DNA of 64,000 bases, taken from positions 85,840-149,839 of the forward strand of contig NZ_CAKZIK010000030.1 in the NCBI RefSeq assembly GCF_936933875.1, read 5' to 3'. The position numbers and the translations under genes were made by a program. The notes under the pieces are model-generated. The model was not told the DNA's origin. It was given only the letters and a program-made list of their open reading frames with translations, and did not search any database. This stretch comes from an uncultured Chryseobacterium sp. GTDB lineage: Bacteria; Bacteroidota; Bacteroidia; Flavobacteriales; Weeksellaceae. This document shows, piece by piece, positions 9,355-17,777 of this stretch. Positions within the stretch are counted from its first letter, which is position 1. Each line of letters starts with the position of its first letter.

Positions 9355-10293
9355 ATGGAAAATGTTTTAGACTGTGTTATCGTTGGTTCCGGACCGTCCG
9401 GATTTACGGCTGCAATTTACGCTGCAAGAGCAGATTTGAAACCCGAATTATACACAGGACTCGAACCGGGAGGTCAGTTGACAACCACTACAGAAGTTGA
9501 TAATTTTCCTGGATATCCTGATGGAGTTACAGGTCCTGCCATGATGATGGACTTACAAAAACAGGCCGAAAGATTCGAAACTAAAGTTCATTACGAAATG
9601 ATTACGAAAGCCGAATTTTCGGGTGAAGTGGGTGGTGTTCATAAACTTTGGGCCGGAAATAAGGAAATCAATGCCAAATCTGTGATTATTTCTACAGGAG
9701 CAACGGCGAAATATCTTGGTCTTGATGACGAGAAAAAATACAGTGGAGGAGGAGTGTCTGCTTGTGCAACCTGCGACGGATTTTTCTACAAAGGAAAAGA
9801 AGTAATTGTTGTTGGAGGTGGAGACACCGCAGCTGAAGAGGCTACTTATTTAGCAAATTTGTGTACAAAAGTGACGATGTTGGTAAGAAAAGATGAGTTC
9901 CGTGCTTCAAAAGCAATGATTCACCGCGTTGAAAATACACCGAATATCGAAGTAAAATTCTTCCACGAATTAATTGGAATTGAAGGAGAAAATGGTTTGG
10001 TAGAACGCGCTGTAGTCATTAACAACCAAACTCAGGAAACGTCAAAAATTGATGTTCACGGAATTTTTATTGCCATTGGTCACAAACCAAATACAGATAT
10101 TTTTAAGGAGCAAATAACTTTGGACGAAAACGGTTATATCAAAACTGTTCCGGGTTCTTCAAAAACAAATTTACCGGGCGTTTTTGCTGCGGGTGATGTT
10201 CAGGACCACATTTACAGACAGGCAATCACCGCTGCGGGAAGCGGATGTATGGCTGCAATGGATGCAGAAAGATATTTGGGAGAACTGAAGTAA
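9355..10293 (+). CDS. trxB: Thioredoxin-disulfide reductase
   Basis: This 312-residue flavoenzyme reduces oxidised thioredoxin with NADPH in the cytoplasm. The FAD-binding GSGPSG is near residues 12-17. The redox-active pair CATC is at residues 137-140, followed by DGFF. The NADPH-binding GGGDTAAEEA is near 156-165, and the C-terminal FAD motif AAGDVQD is present. Length and order of parts match bacterial TrxB. Its partners could include the thioredoxin at 32.1 kb and the TlpA-like protein at 55.5 kb. Confidence 0.96.
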   Translation: MENVLDCVIVGSGPSGFTAAIYAARADLKPELYTGLEPGGQLTTTTEVDNFPGYPDGVTGPAMMMDLQKQAERFETKVHYEMITKAEFSGEVGGVHKLWAGNKEINAKSVIISTGATAKYLGLDDEKKYSGGGVSACATCDGFFYKGKEVIVVGGGDTAAEEATYLANLCTKVTMLVRKDEFRASKAMIHRVENTPNIEVKFFHELIGIEGENGLVERAVVINNQTQETSKIDVHGIFIAIGHKPNTDIFKEQITLDENGYIKTVPGSSKTNLPGVFAAGDVQDHIYRQAITAAGSGCMAAMDAERYLGELK

Positions 10294-10311
10294 TTTAACA
10301 TAATATACAGA

Positions 10312-10339
10312 GGGCCGAATATTTCGGCTCATTTTTTTT
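10312..10339 (+). terminator. trxB terminator
   Basis: GCCGAA/TTCGGC with a 3-nt loop is followed by CA and eight T. Confidence 0.8.
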
Positions 10340-10350
10340 AATTTCAACCA

Positions 10351-10713
10351 ATGAAACAATTGCTGTATGTTTTTTTTGGAGGCGGTTTGGGAAGTGTGCT
10401 GCGTTTTATGGTTTCCAATTATACCCAGAAACTTTGGAATTTCAACAGTTTTCCGATGGGAACTTTTTTGGTGAACATCATCGGATGTTTTCTGATTGGC
10501 ATTTTCTCTGCTTATTTTATGAAATCCAACAGCGTTCTGAAGTTTTTATTGATTGCAGGATTCTGTGGCGGCTTCACAACATTCTCAACTTTTTCGGCTG
10601 AAAATATTTCTTTATGGCAATCCGGAAATTATTTGGTTCTTGGGCTGTACATTTTTGGAAGTTTAATGGTTGGAGCTTTGGCTGTTTATTTTGGTCTTGA
10701 ATTGGGAAAATGA
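10351..10713 (+). CDS. crcB: Fluoride efflux channel CrcB/Fluc
   Basis: This 120-residue protein has four hydrophobic segments and the family signatures GGGLGSVLRF (residues about 10-19), GTFLVNIIGCF (about 37-47) and GFCGGFTTFSTFS (about 71-83), the last lining the fluoride pore. Fluc channels are dual-topology dimers that let fluoride out of the cell. I see no fluoride riboswitch upstream, only the trxB terminator. The next gene overlaps its stop codon (ATGA). Confidence 0.95.
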   Translation: MKQLLYVFFGGGLGSVLRFMVSNYTQKLWNFNSFPMGTFLVNIIGCFLIGIFSAYFMKSNSVLKFLLIAGFCGGFTTFSTFSAENISLWQSGNYLVLGLYIFGSLMVGALAVYFGLELGK

Positions 10714-11087
10714 TAAGAAAAATAAAAATATCGGATTCTCAGCGATTAGGAATTTTCAGAATTTTAATTCTGATTTTCTTTTTTATGAATTTGACTAGTT
10801 GTTCCAATGAAGTGAAAGAAACTTTAGTTGCCAATAATTCGACATGGGTTTTTTCTAAACAGGATTTTAATAATCCCGAAAGTTTATCGACAGCAAAACT
10901 GATGTTCAAAAATAACGGATACGTTTTTGAAACTGAAACAATTCTGTATTATCCGTATTCATATTTTTCAGGAACTTTAACCATCAATAATCAGGAATTT
11001 GAGGTTTTATCGATAAAAGATGATTTAATTGTTTTAAGGAATAAGAAATACGGAACCATTGCAAAACTGAGTAAAGTTAAAGATTAG
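10710..11087 (+). CDS. Small putative lipoprotein, unknown function
   Basis: I do not recognise the family of this 125-residue protein. After a basic N-terminus there is a hydrophobic stretch (about residues 14-27) ending in the lipobox-like LTSC (Cys at about 31). The mature part is then predicted to be beta-rich and lipid-anchored. Its start overlaps the crcB stop by four bases, so it is probably translated from the crcB transcript. A direct role in fluoride resistance is not supported by anything visible. Confidence 0.7.
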   Translation: MIRKIKISDSQRLGIFRILILIFFFMNLTSCSNEVKETLVANNSTWVFSKQDFNNPESLSTAKLMFKNNGYVFETETILYYPYSYFSGTLTINNQEFEVLSIKDDLIVLRNKKYGTIAKLSKVKD

Positions 11088-11152
11088 TATTTTGTCCTAT
11101 AATTTATATTATGTTAAATTGGATATTTCTTAGGAAAGTGATAAATCTAATG

Positions 11153-11484
11153 TTAATCGTTTCTCAAAGCATATTCTAAAACTTCACCTTTTTCCAGCTA
11201 TCGCTTTAATAATCTCAGGTAAAGCCCCAACAATACGAACTGATTCTGTAATGGTCAGAATTCTCTTTCCAGTCGTTCTGATAAAAAATTAATCAGTTTG
11301 CCCAAAATTTTCTTTCAGAATAAATCTGAAATTTCGGCTTTCCAATGATATGGTTCTTGAAAAATTAAATCATATTCATTTTCCAAACCTGGATTTCCTT
11401 TGCAGTCTAAAGTCCACAGGAATTCATACCTTCTAGCGTTGAAACCGCTTAAAAAACCTTTTCATCAGAGGATTTTATGGTAAG
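11153..11484 (-). pseudogene. Decayed gene remnant, unknown family
   Basis: Read on the minus strand, this stretch gives protein-like pieces in shifting frames. One piece contains EFLWTLDCKGNPGLENEYD, then a TGA; another contains RILTITESVRIVGALPEIIK; the end reads EVLEYALRND before a TAA at 11155-11153. Joining them needs at least two frameshifts, one at a T-run near 11450, and one in-frame stop. That points to a gene that has decayed rather than plain spacer. The family is unknown to me. Confidence 0.55.
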
Positions 11485-11504
11485 ATGATGAGAAATGATT
11501 GGCA

Positions 11505-12002
11505 TTACAAATTCAGAATATCCATTTTATTTTTGCAGCGTAAAATTCCTTCTTTCGCTTTTTCAATTAAATTATTGTCGTATAGCGAAAGTGCATATTC
11601 CTTATATTTTTCGATCGCTTTTTGGTATTGCTTCGTGTCTTCGTACAGATAACCCCACTCTCTTGCAAGATTGGATTTGTTAACATCAGTGATGGTTTCA
11701 GCTGTTTTAAGAAGCTGTTCCAACTCATAATATCTTTTTTCTTCGGATAACAAATAAGCGTAATTCATGTACGTTGCGCCATATTCCGGAGTGAGTTCCA
11801 AAGCCTGTTTATAATGATTTTCGGCAACTCTTGCATTGCTTTCTTTGGTTTTATAAATCCATCCCAAATGGTTGTGTGCTTTTCCGTATTTTGGGTCGTC
11901 TTCAAGAATGCTGTTCAAAACGGCTTTTCCCTCTTCTATTAAATCCTGACCTATTAATTCGTCGGCTCTGTCGAATTCAGAGTCTAAATAATGTTCGTTC
12001 AT
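11505..12002 (-). CDS. Tetratricopeptide repeat protein
   Basis: This 165-residue cytoplasmic protein is made of about three TPR-like helix pairs. The clearest is GKAHNHLGWIYKTKESNARVAE through YKQALELTPEYGATYMNYAYLL; a later one is AREWGYLYEDTKQYQKAIEKYKEYA. There is no signal peptide or membrane segment. TPR proteins bind partner proteins; no partner can be named. A -7 promoter box lies 17 bp upstream of the start codon. Confidence 0.82.
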   Translation of the reverse strand: MNEHYLDSEFDRADELIGQDLIEEGKAVLNSILEDDPKYGKAHNHLGWIYKTKESNARVAENHYKQALELTPEYGATYMNYAYLLSEEKRYYELEQLLKTAETITDVNKSNLAREWGYLYEDTKQYQKAIEKYKEYALSLYDNNLIEKAKEGILRCKNKMDILNL

Positions 12003-12018
12003 ATCATTTTGCTTTACT

Positions 12019-12026
12019 CAAATATA
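12019..12026 (-). promoter_or_regulatory. -7 box of TPR gene promoter
   Basis: TATATTTG on the minus strand is a perfect TAnnTTTG match ending 17 bp before the start codon. No clear TTG -33 box is seen. Confidence 0.55.
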
Positions 12027-12035
12027 AAGATTTAA

Positions 12036-12066
12036 AACAAAAAAGTCTTCCGCATTGGAAGACTTT
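12036..12066 (-). terminator. Terminator of the S9 peptidase gene
   Basis: A perfect 10-bp stem AAAGTCTTCC/GGAAGACTTT with a 5-nt loop is followed by a T-run when read leftward. Confidence 0.92.
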
Positions 12067-12071
12067 CTTTT

Positions 12072-14474
12072 CTATTTTTTAAGGCATTTTTCGAGGAATT
12101 GGTCTTCTTCCCACAAAACGTGCAAAATATTTTCTTTGGCAACATAACCATGCGCTTCTTTTGGTAAAAGTACCATTCTTACAGGTGCTCCCAAATTTTT
12201 CAAAGCCTGGAAATAACGTTCTGTCTGCAAGGTAAATGTTCCTGGATTGTTGTCCGCATCGCCATGAATCAGTAATAAAGGTGTCTTCATTTTATCAGCA
12301 TTCATAAATGGTGACATTGTATTGTAAATTTCCGGAACGTCCCAATAATTTCTCTGTTCACTTTGGAAACCAAAAGGCGTCAAAGTTCTGTTATAAGCGC
12401 CACTTCTTGCAATTCCACATGCATAATCTTTGGAATGCGTTAAAAGATTTGCCGTCATAAATGCACCGTAAGAATGTCCTCCAACAGCAACTTTATTTCT
12501 GTCGATGTAACCTAATTTATCTACTGCATCAATTGCGGCTTTTCCGTTGGCAACCAATTGCGTGATGAAGGTATCATTCGGTTCGGTTTTTCCTTCTCCA
12601 ATAATAGGAAACGCTGCGTCATCCAAAACTGCATAACCTTTTGTTACCCAATAAATAAAGGAACCATAGCTTGGGAATGTAAAATCGTTCGGATTCTGCG
12701 TATTTTGTCCCGCTGTATTTTTGTCTTTGTATTCGGTTGGATAAGCCCAAATCAGCAACGGAAGTTTTTCTTTATGATTTTTTCTGTCGTAATTGGCCGG
12801 CAAATAAAGCGTTCCGGTGAGTTCTACTCCATCGTTTCGTTTGTATTTAATGACTTCTTTATACACATCTTTGATGCTTTCAAAAGGATTCGCAAATGCT
12901 GTTACAGGAGAAGCTTTTCCGCTTTTAATATTTCTTACAAAATAATTTGGATACTGATTCGAACTTTGCTGAACCACCAAAACATCTCCTTTTTTGATGT
13001 CGATAATATCACTTAAATCTTCTTTAGAATTTTTCAGATTGGAAGTGTACAGCCTTTTCTTTTGCTGTGTTTTTAAATCAAGTTCATCAATAAAAGGCTT
13101 CTGTCCGTCTTTGGTGAAACCGTCTCCAACAAGATAGGCTTTTCCGTTTTCAACATCAATTACATTTTTTCCGTACTGATTTCTTGTTAGATTAAAATGA
13201 CCGGGATCACTGTAAACATCCTGATAATTTCGGTCTTCAATAACTTTCGAGCTGTTATTTTTTAAATCAATTAAATATGATTTTTGATTTCTAGTATCAT
13301 ACCAGTTTTCAGAAACCACAGCATAATCATTGTTAGACCAGGTTACATCGCCATATCTTTGTTTTGTTTTGAAGAAAGTCTTCGGCGCATTATTGAAAGG
13401 CGCTTCCCACGTGAAAATTTCATCGCGGTAATCAGCTGATTTCGACTGGTCTCCTCCATCCAATGCTTCTGCATACACCAAAGTCGCAGGTTGATCATCT
13501 CTCCACGTCATGGAACGTTTTCCGGTTCTTACAGAAGAAAAACCTTTGGGCATAATTTCGTTCAGAGGAACTTCGTTAACCGTTTTCACAAGATTTCCAT
13601 TCTTATCATACACATTCGCTGTCATCGGAAATCTGTTCAGCGGAACGATGTAGGAGTATGGTTTTTTGATGGTAGTGGTCATCAGATAATTTCCGTCCGG
13701 AGAAAAACTCAGTCCTGCGTAAATATCTTTGTCTTTGAATTTTGTTGAAGACCCATTAATATTAATTTTCTGAAGTTCTGCATTCGTTAAAGTTTCAAAA
13801 TTAGCTTCATCCTGAGGATTTTTCAATAAATCCTGATACGTTCTGTTCTGGGAAACTTTTCCGTCCGATGTGGAAACAATCGGTCCGGTTGGTAAATCTT
13901 TTTTGCTGTCCAAAAGTGCAGGTCTGTTTGGAACCAATGTTTTTACCAAAAGATTTTCAGAATCTTTAAACCAAGTATAAGGAGTTCCCAAATTCGCATT
14001 AAGATTTGCACCCGAAATTTTCTTTGCTGTAGCTGTTGCCAAATCTAAAACCCAAAGCTCTACTCCATTGCTAACCGTGTTCGTGAAGGCTATCTTTTTT
14101 TCATCGGGTGAAAAATTAATATTTGTAATTTTTGGATTGGCAGGAAGGCCTTTAACCTGAACTTCAGTTTTGTCATTTATTTTTCTGATTTTCAGATTGT
14201 TGATATAAGTCGTTGTGCTCGAAATATTGGTAACCGGATTTACTCTCAACCCAGCCAGTTTCATTTCATCCTGATTCAAATCGTCCAAAGATTTATAAGT
14301 ATCTCGGTAAGAAAAAATAAGCCATTCTTTTTTACTGTCCATAAAAACAGAAGGTGCTCTCTGGAAATCTGCAAGCTGAAGAATTTCCGCAGATGGTTTT
14401 TGGTACATAATATTTTCCTGTGCATTTCCAAAATTCAGGAAGGCAAGCAGACAAATGGTTAATCTGATTTTCAT
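12072..14474 (-). CDS. S9 family (prolyl oligopeptidase-like) serine peptidase, exported
   Basis: This 800-residue protein has a signal peptide (about residues 1-18, ending FGNAQ), a long beta-propeller-like region, and a C-terminal alpha/beta-hydrolase domain. The nucleophile is Ser668 in GGHSYGAF; the acid and histidine likely lie in HGDADNNPG and KEAHGY near the end. It resembles the glutamyl-endopeptidase-like branch of S9. It would act in the periplasm on peptides. It stands alone with its own terminator. Confidence 0.92.
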   Translation of the reverse strand: MKIRLTICLLAFLNFGNAQENIMYQKPSAEILQLADFQRAPSVFMDSKKEWLIFSYRDTYKSLDDLNQDEMKLAGLRVNPVTNISSTTTYINNLKIRKINDKTEVQVKGLPANPKITNINFSPDEKKIAFTNTVSNGVELWVLDLATATAKKISGANLNANLGTPYTWFKDSENLLVKTLVPNRPALLDSKKDLPTGPIVSTSDGKVSQNRTYQDLLKNPQDEANFETLTNAELQKININGSSTKFKDKDIYAGLSFSPDGNYLMTTTIKKPYSYIVPLNRFPMTANVYDKNGNLVKTVNEVPLNEIMPKGFSSVRTGKRSMTWRDDQPATLVYAEALDGGDQSKSADYRDEIFTWEAPFNNAPKTFFKTKQRYGDVTWSNNDYAVVSENWYDTRNQKSYLIDLKNNSSKVIEDRNYQDVYSDPGHFNLTRNQYGKNVIDVENGKAYLVGDGFTKDGQKPFIDELDLKTQQKKRLYTSNLKNSKEDLSDIIDIKKGDVLVVQQSSNQYPNYFVRNIKSGKASPVTAFANPFESIKDVYKEVIKYKRNDGVELTGTLYLPANYDRKNHKEKLPLLIWAYPTEYKDKNTAGQNTQNPNDFTFPSYGSFIYWVTKGYAVLDDAAFPIIGEGKTEPNDTFITQLVANGKAAIDAVDKLGYIDRNKVAVGGHSYGAFMTANLLTHSKDYACGIARSGAYNRTLTPFGFQSEQRNYWDVPEIYNTMSPFMNADKMKTPLLLIHGDADNNPGTFTLQTERYFQALKNLGAPVRMVLLPKEAHGYVAKENILHVLWEEDQFLEKCLKK

Positions 14475-14568
14475 ATTTATTTTTTTTGAATTTTGACGAA
14501 TTTACTGATTTTAAAACAAAAAGCAGCAACAAAATGTTACTGCTTCTATACTTATTCTGAAATTAAAT

Positions 14569-14991
14569 TTACCAGCCGTCGTTCTTTTTATACGTCATTC
14601 CGTCCACCGAAAATTTTCCGGGACCGGTGATTAGAAGGATAATAAAGCCTGCCAAAAATAAAAGTGCGTGTTCCATTTCACCAAAACCATCTTTCAGGTG
14701 AACACCAAATGCTGCAACGAGCATCACAATGATTGGTGGAATTAAAGAAACTCTTGTAAAAAGCCCTAAAATAAGAAAAATAGCACAGAAAAATTCTGCA
14801 AAAACAACAAGACCCAAAGAAAATTCTGGGCTTAAACCCAAGAAACTCATGAATTCGATTTTTTCGCCCGAAAAAAGCATCGTTAATTTTGGAAGTCCAT
14901 GTGTAATAAGCGCAACACCTAAAAATACACGGAAAATTAATAAACCAACATCCAATAAAGTCTGGTTGTATTCGATGGAATTTATCTTCAC
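14569..14991 (-). CDS. DoxX family membrane protein
   Basis: This 140-residue protein has four hydrophobic segments and the DoxX pattern (LLIFRVFLGVALITHGLPKL, then AEFFCAIFLILGLFTR, then HALLFLAGFIILLITGPGKFSVD). DoxX-like proteins are small membrane proteins tied to quinone or thiol redox balance in some bacteria; here the role is open. The frame starts with GTG at 14991 and has no ATG nearby. The -7 box ending 18 bp upstream supports that start. Confidence 0.88.
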   Translation of the reverse strand: MKINSIEYNQTLLDVGLLIFRVFLGVALITHGLPKLTMLFSGEKIEFMSFLGLSPEFSLGLVVFAEFFCAIFLILGLFTRVSLIPPIIVMLVAAFGVHLKDGFGEMEHALLFLAGFIILLITGPGKFSVDGMTYKKNDGW

Positions 14992-15008
14992 TTTTTCAAT
15001 ATTTTATT

Positions 15009-15016
15009 CAAATCTA
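15009..15016 (-). promoter_or_regulatory. -7 box of doxX promoter
   Basis: TAGATTTG on the minus strand matches TAnnTTTG and ends 18 bp before the GTG start. Confidence 0.5.
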
Positions 15017-15080
15017 ACGAAAAAAATTAAAAATTATTCCTCGTAAAGGGGATTTTCAGCTAATTAACAACTACTTATCC

Positions 15081-15962
15081 TTATCTGTAACCGAAATTCT
15101 TAAGGTCGCGGTCGTTTTTACGCCAGTCTTTTTTCACTTTTACGAAAAGATTAAGGTGAATTTTCTTGGCAAAAAACTTCTCCAGGTCTACTCTAGCTTC
15201 AGTTCCTACTTTTTTGATGGCTTCACCTTTGTGACCAATGATAATGCCTTTCTGTGTATCCCTTTCAACGTAAATAATAGAATCGATGAAAATTATTCCT
15301 TCTTTTTCTTTGAACTGTTCCGTCACGACTTCTACCGAATAAGGAATTTCTTTATCGTAGTTCAGAAGGATTTTTTCACGGATGGTTTCGTTGACAAAGA
15401 AACGTTCAGGTTTGTCTGTATATTGGTCTTTATCGTAATACGGCGGATTTTCCGGAAGTAAAGATTTCAGTTTTGGTAGAATAATATCTGTATTAAAACC
15501 ATTCAACGCAGAAATCGGAAGAATTTCTGCTTTAGGAATTCTTTCATGCCAAAATTCCATTGTTTTTTCCAACGCTTCCTGGTTGGAAAGGTCTATTTTA
15601 TTCACCAAAATAAGAACGGGAACCGGAATTTTATTCAGTTTTTCAACCAAGAAAGCATTCGGTTCTGTTTTGTCTGAAACATCTACAATAAAAAGAAAAA
15701 CATCGGCATCCTGAAGAGAATCCTTCACAAATTCCATCATTTTTTCCTGAAGTCCATATTTCGGGTCCAAAACTCCGGGCGTGTCCGAAAAAACAATCTG
15801 TAAATCGTCTTCATTATAAATTCCGAAAATACGGTGACGCGTTGTTTGCGCTTTCTGCGTAACAATAGCCAACTTCTCTCCCATTAACTGGTTAAGAAGC
15901 GTTGATTTTCCTGCGTTGGGTTTTCCTACGATATTTACAAATCCTGCTCTGTGATTATTCAA
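15081..15962 (-). CDS. era: GTPase Era
   Basis: This 293-residue GTPase assists 16S rRNA maturation and 30S assembly. G1 is GKPNAGKST (about residues 12-20), G3 DTPG, G4 NKID, and a C-terminal KH domain carries GIIIGHKGEAIKKVGTEAR. No ATG exists before the conserved N-terminus. The only plausible initiation codon is TTG at 15962, because a TGA in the same frame lies two codons upstream. The region upstream is an AACTTT-type repeat, which may have replaced the original start. A -7 box sits at 15991-15998. Confidence 0.95.
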   Translation of the reverse strand: MNNHRAGFVNIVGKPNAGKSTLLNQLMGEKLAIVTQKAQTTRHRIFGIYNEDDLQIVFSDTPGVLDPKYGLQEKMMEFVKDSLQDADVFLFIVDVSDKTEPNAFLVEKLNKIPVPVLILVNKIDLSNQEALEKTMEFWHERIPKAEILPISALNGFNTDIILPKLKSLLPENPPYYDKDQYTDKPERFFVNETIREKILLNYDKEIPYSVEVVTEQFKEKEGIIFIDSIIYVERDTQKGIIIGHKGEAIKKVGTEARVDLEKFFAKKIHLNLFVKVKKDWRKNDRDLKNFGYR

Positions 15963-15990
15963 AGTTCAAAGTTTAAAGTTGAAAGTTTTG

Positions 15991-15998
15991 CAAAGTTA
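15991..15998 (-). promoter_or_regulatory. -7 box of era promoter
   Basis: TAACTTTG on the minus strand matches TAnnTTTG, 29 bp upstream of the TTG start. It faces the rightward -7 box at 16020, so the two promoters are divergent. Confidence 0.45.
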
Positions 15999-16019
15999 AG
16001 GAAATGTAATTTGGAGACC

Positions 16020-16027
16020 TACTTTTG
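16020..16027 (+). promoter_or_regulatory. -7 box of the alpha/beta-hydrolase promoter
   Basis: TACTTTTG matches TAnnTTTG. Transcription would begin near 16033, upstream of the ATG at 16063 but after the alternative GTG at 16027, so it supports the later start. Confidence 0.5.
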
Positions 16028-16062
16028 TGGATATATTTAATAATTTAGTTGAAAATAATAGC

Positions 16063-17016
16063 ATGAAAAACGGTTGGAAATTATTATTTCTTTTAACTAT
16101 TGTTTTAATGAGCTGTTCTTCCAATAATAACTTGAAGAACGGAGATTTTGTCTCAAAAATAGATAGTTTGGATATTTCTTACTCAATAAAAGGCAAAGGT
16201 CCTGTAATGTTTGTGGGACATCCCAATTCCGGTAAAATTGGGTATGAATTAACGCTTCAACCACTGGAAAAGCATTTTACAGCGGTCTATTATAATCCGA
16301 GAGGAACGGGAAACAGTGAAGCTCCAAAAAATATTTTTGATTATCGCCCTGAAAAAAATGTTGAGGAAATTGAATTGTTGCGAAAGAAAATTGGTGTTGA
16401 AAAAATATGGCTTTTCGGCCATTCCGACCAAAGTGGGATTGCTTTAGAATATGCACTAAAATATCCTAAAAATACGGAAGGACTCATTCTTACAGGCACC
16501 AGTTTTGTGGGTGACATTGAAGAAAGTATCGCAAGAAGAAAAGTAAGTGAGCAAAAAAGAATGGCTGAATCTGCTTGGTTTTCACAAATTATCAAAGATT
16601 GGGATTATATGATTGAGCATAAAACTACTGTTGGCAAAAATGGTCGCGATTTATCCGAAGCTCCGATGAAATGGTGGATGTACGATGAAGAAAGTTATAG
16701 AAAAGTGCTTCCATTTATTCTGAAAATTTCTGAAGCGGGGCGAAGAAAACCTGTGAATGGAAATTTCTATACTGAAACTCCTGAAGAGCGTGAAAAGTAT
16801 TTAAAAATCCAGAAAAGATTTAATGAAATAAAAGCGAAAACATTCATCATCAATGGAAAATATGATACGAACAATCCTCCGGAATTTGCTGAAAAATTGC
16901 ATCAAAATTTACCCAATTCTGAAATTGTAATTGTTGATAAATCCGGTCATTTCCCTTGGATTGAAAGTAGTTCCGTTTTCTTTGAAGCTTTAGATAATTG
17001 GTTGAAGAAAAATTAA
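16063..17016 (+). CDS. Alpha/beta hydrolase, putative lipoprotein
   Basis: The start at 16063 gives 317 residues with a lipoprotein signal (MKNGWKLLFLLTIVLMSC, Cys at about 18). An upstream in-frame GTG at 16027 would spoil this signal and lies in the promoter. The fold follows the alpha/beta-hydrolase pattern: GHPNSGK, YNPRGTGNS, nucleophile elbow FGHSDQS, INGKYD and GHFPWIE. It resembles proline iminopeptidase-like hydrolases, but the substrate is unknown. Its stop codon overlaps the convergent methyltransferase stop inside TTAA. Confidence 0.85.
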   Translation: MKNGWKLLFLLTIVLMSCSSNNNLKNGDFVSKIDSLDISYSIKGKGPVMFVGHPNSGKIGYELTLQPLEKHFTAVYYNPRGTGNSEAPKNIFDYRPEKNVEEIELLRKKIGVEKIWLFGHSDQSGIALEYALKYPKNTEGLILTGTSFVGDIEESIARRKVSEQKRMAESAWFSQIIKDWDYMIEHKTTVGKNGRDLSEAPMKWWMYDEESYRKVLPFILKISEAGRRKPVNGNFYTETPEEREKYLKIQKRFNEIKAKTFIINGKYDTNNPPEFAEKLHQNLPNSEIVIVDKSGHFPWIESSSVFFEALDNWLKKN

Positions 17017-17777
17017 TTTTTCCTCACCACCGGCAATATTTCATTTCGGTTCAACCCAAAACGCTTAATTTCTGCATCCGAAAATTCCTGAGAGTAGAAA
17101 TTGGCTTCTACTTCAAAATCAACGCTTTTCAGGCGGTCGAAATAATCCATTCCATACCAACGAACGTGATCGTATTGTCCGAAATGTTTTTGTCGTTCTT
17201 TTGGGTCTTTAATCGTGAAATCTTCGTACGTTTTTTCCAAAGAATTCTTCAGAGGAACCTGCAAAATTCCCCAACCTCCTTTTTTCATCACACGATACAG
17301 TTCGCGCATTGCTTTTCTGTCGTCTTCAATGTGTTCCAGAACGTGGTTGCAGATAACGATGTCAAAACTTTCATCCTCAAAAGGCAAATCCAGAATGTCC
17401 GCTTTTACATCTACAATCGGAGAAAATAAATCGGCGGAAGTATAATCGAGGTTATTCATTTTTTTGAAACGTCTCAAAAATTCCTGCTCCGGTGCGATAT
17501 GAAGCACTTTGTAATTTTTGGTGAAAAAATCGGTTTCAATCTGAAGATATAACCACATTTGACGGTGGCGCTCCAAACTTAAAGTTCCCGGAGAAAGCGC
17601 ATTTTCACGCTGTTTTCCGTAACCGTAAGGCAAAAATTTCCGATAAGATTTTCCGTTGATAGGGTCATAGAATTGATTTCCTTTAAAATACATATCAATT
17701 AAAGGACGCGCTGCAATGCTCAGATTTATCAGCAAAGGACGGGGAATTTTGTTGAGAATGGTTTTTACAAATCCCAT
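17013..17777 (-). CDS. Class I SAM-dependent methyltransferase
   Basis: This 254-residue protein has a Rossmann methyltransferase core. VLHIAPEQEFLRR stands in place of the usual glycine-rich motif I; DVKADILDLPFEDESFDIVICNHVLEHIEDD gives motifs II-IV, and REL..VMKKGGWGILQVP follows. This matches the Methyltransf_11 group; the substrate is unknown. Its ATG shares one base with the stop of map (TAATG), so the two are translated together. Confidence 0.88.
   Translation of the reverse strand: MGFVKTILNKIPRPLLINLSIAARPLIDMYFKGNQFYDPINGKSYRKFLPYGYGKQRENALSPGTLSLERHRQMWLYLQIETDFFTKNYKVLHIAPEQEFLRRFKKMNNLDYTSADLFSPIVDVKADILDLPFEDESFDIVICNHVLEHIEDDRKAMRELYRVMKKGGWGILQVPLKNSLEKTYEDFTIKDPKERQKHFGQYDHVRWYGMDYFDRLKSVDFEVEANFYSQEFSDAEIKRFGLNRNEILPVVRKN

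Noticed and set aside
10294..10350. A fluoride riboswitch before crcB
   Set aside because: The 57-bp gap is taken up by the trxB terminator, leaving no room for the aptamer.
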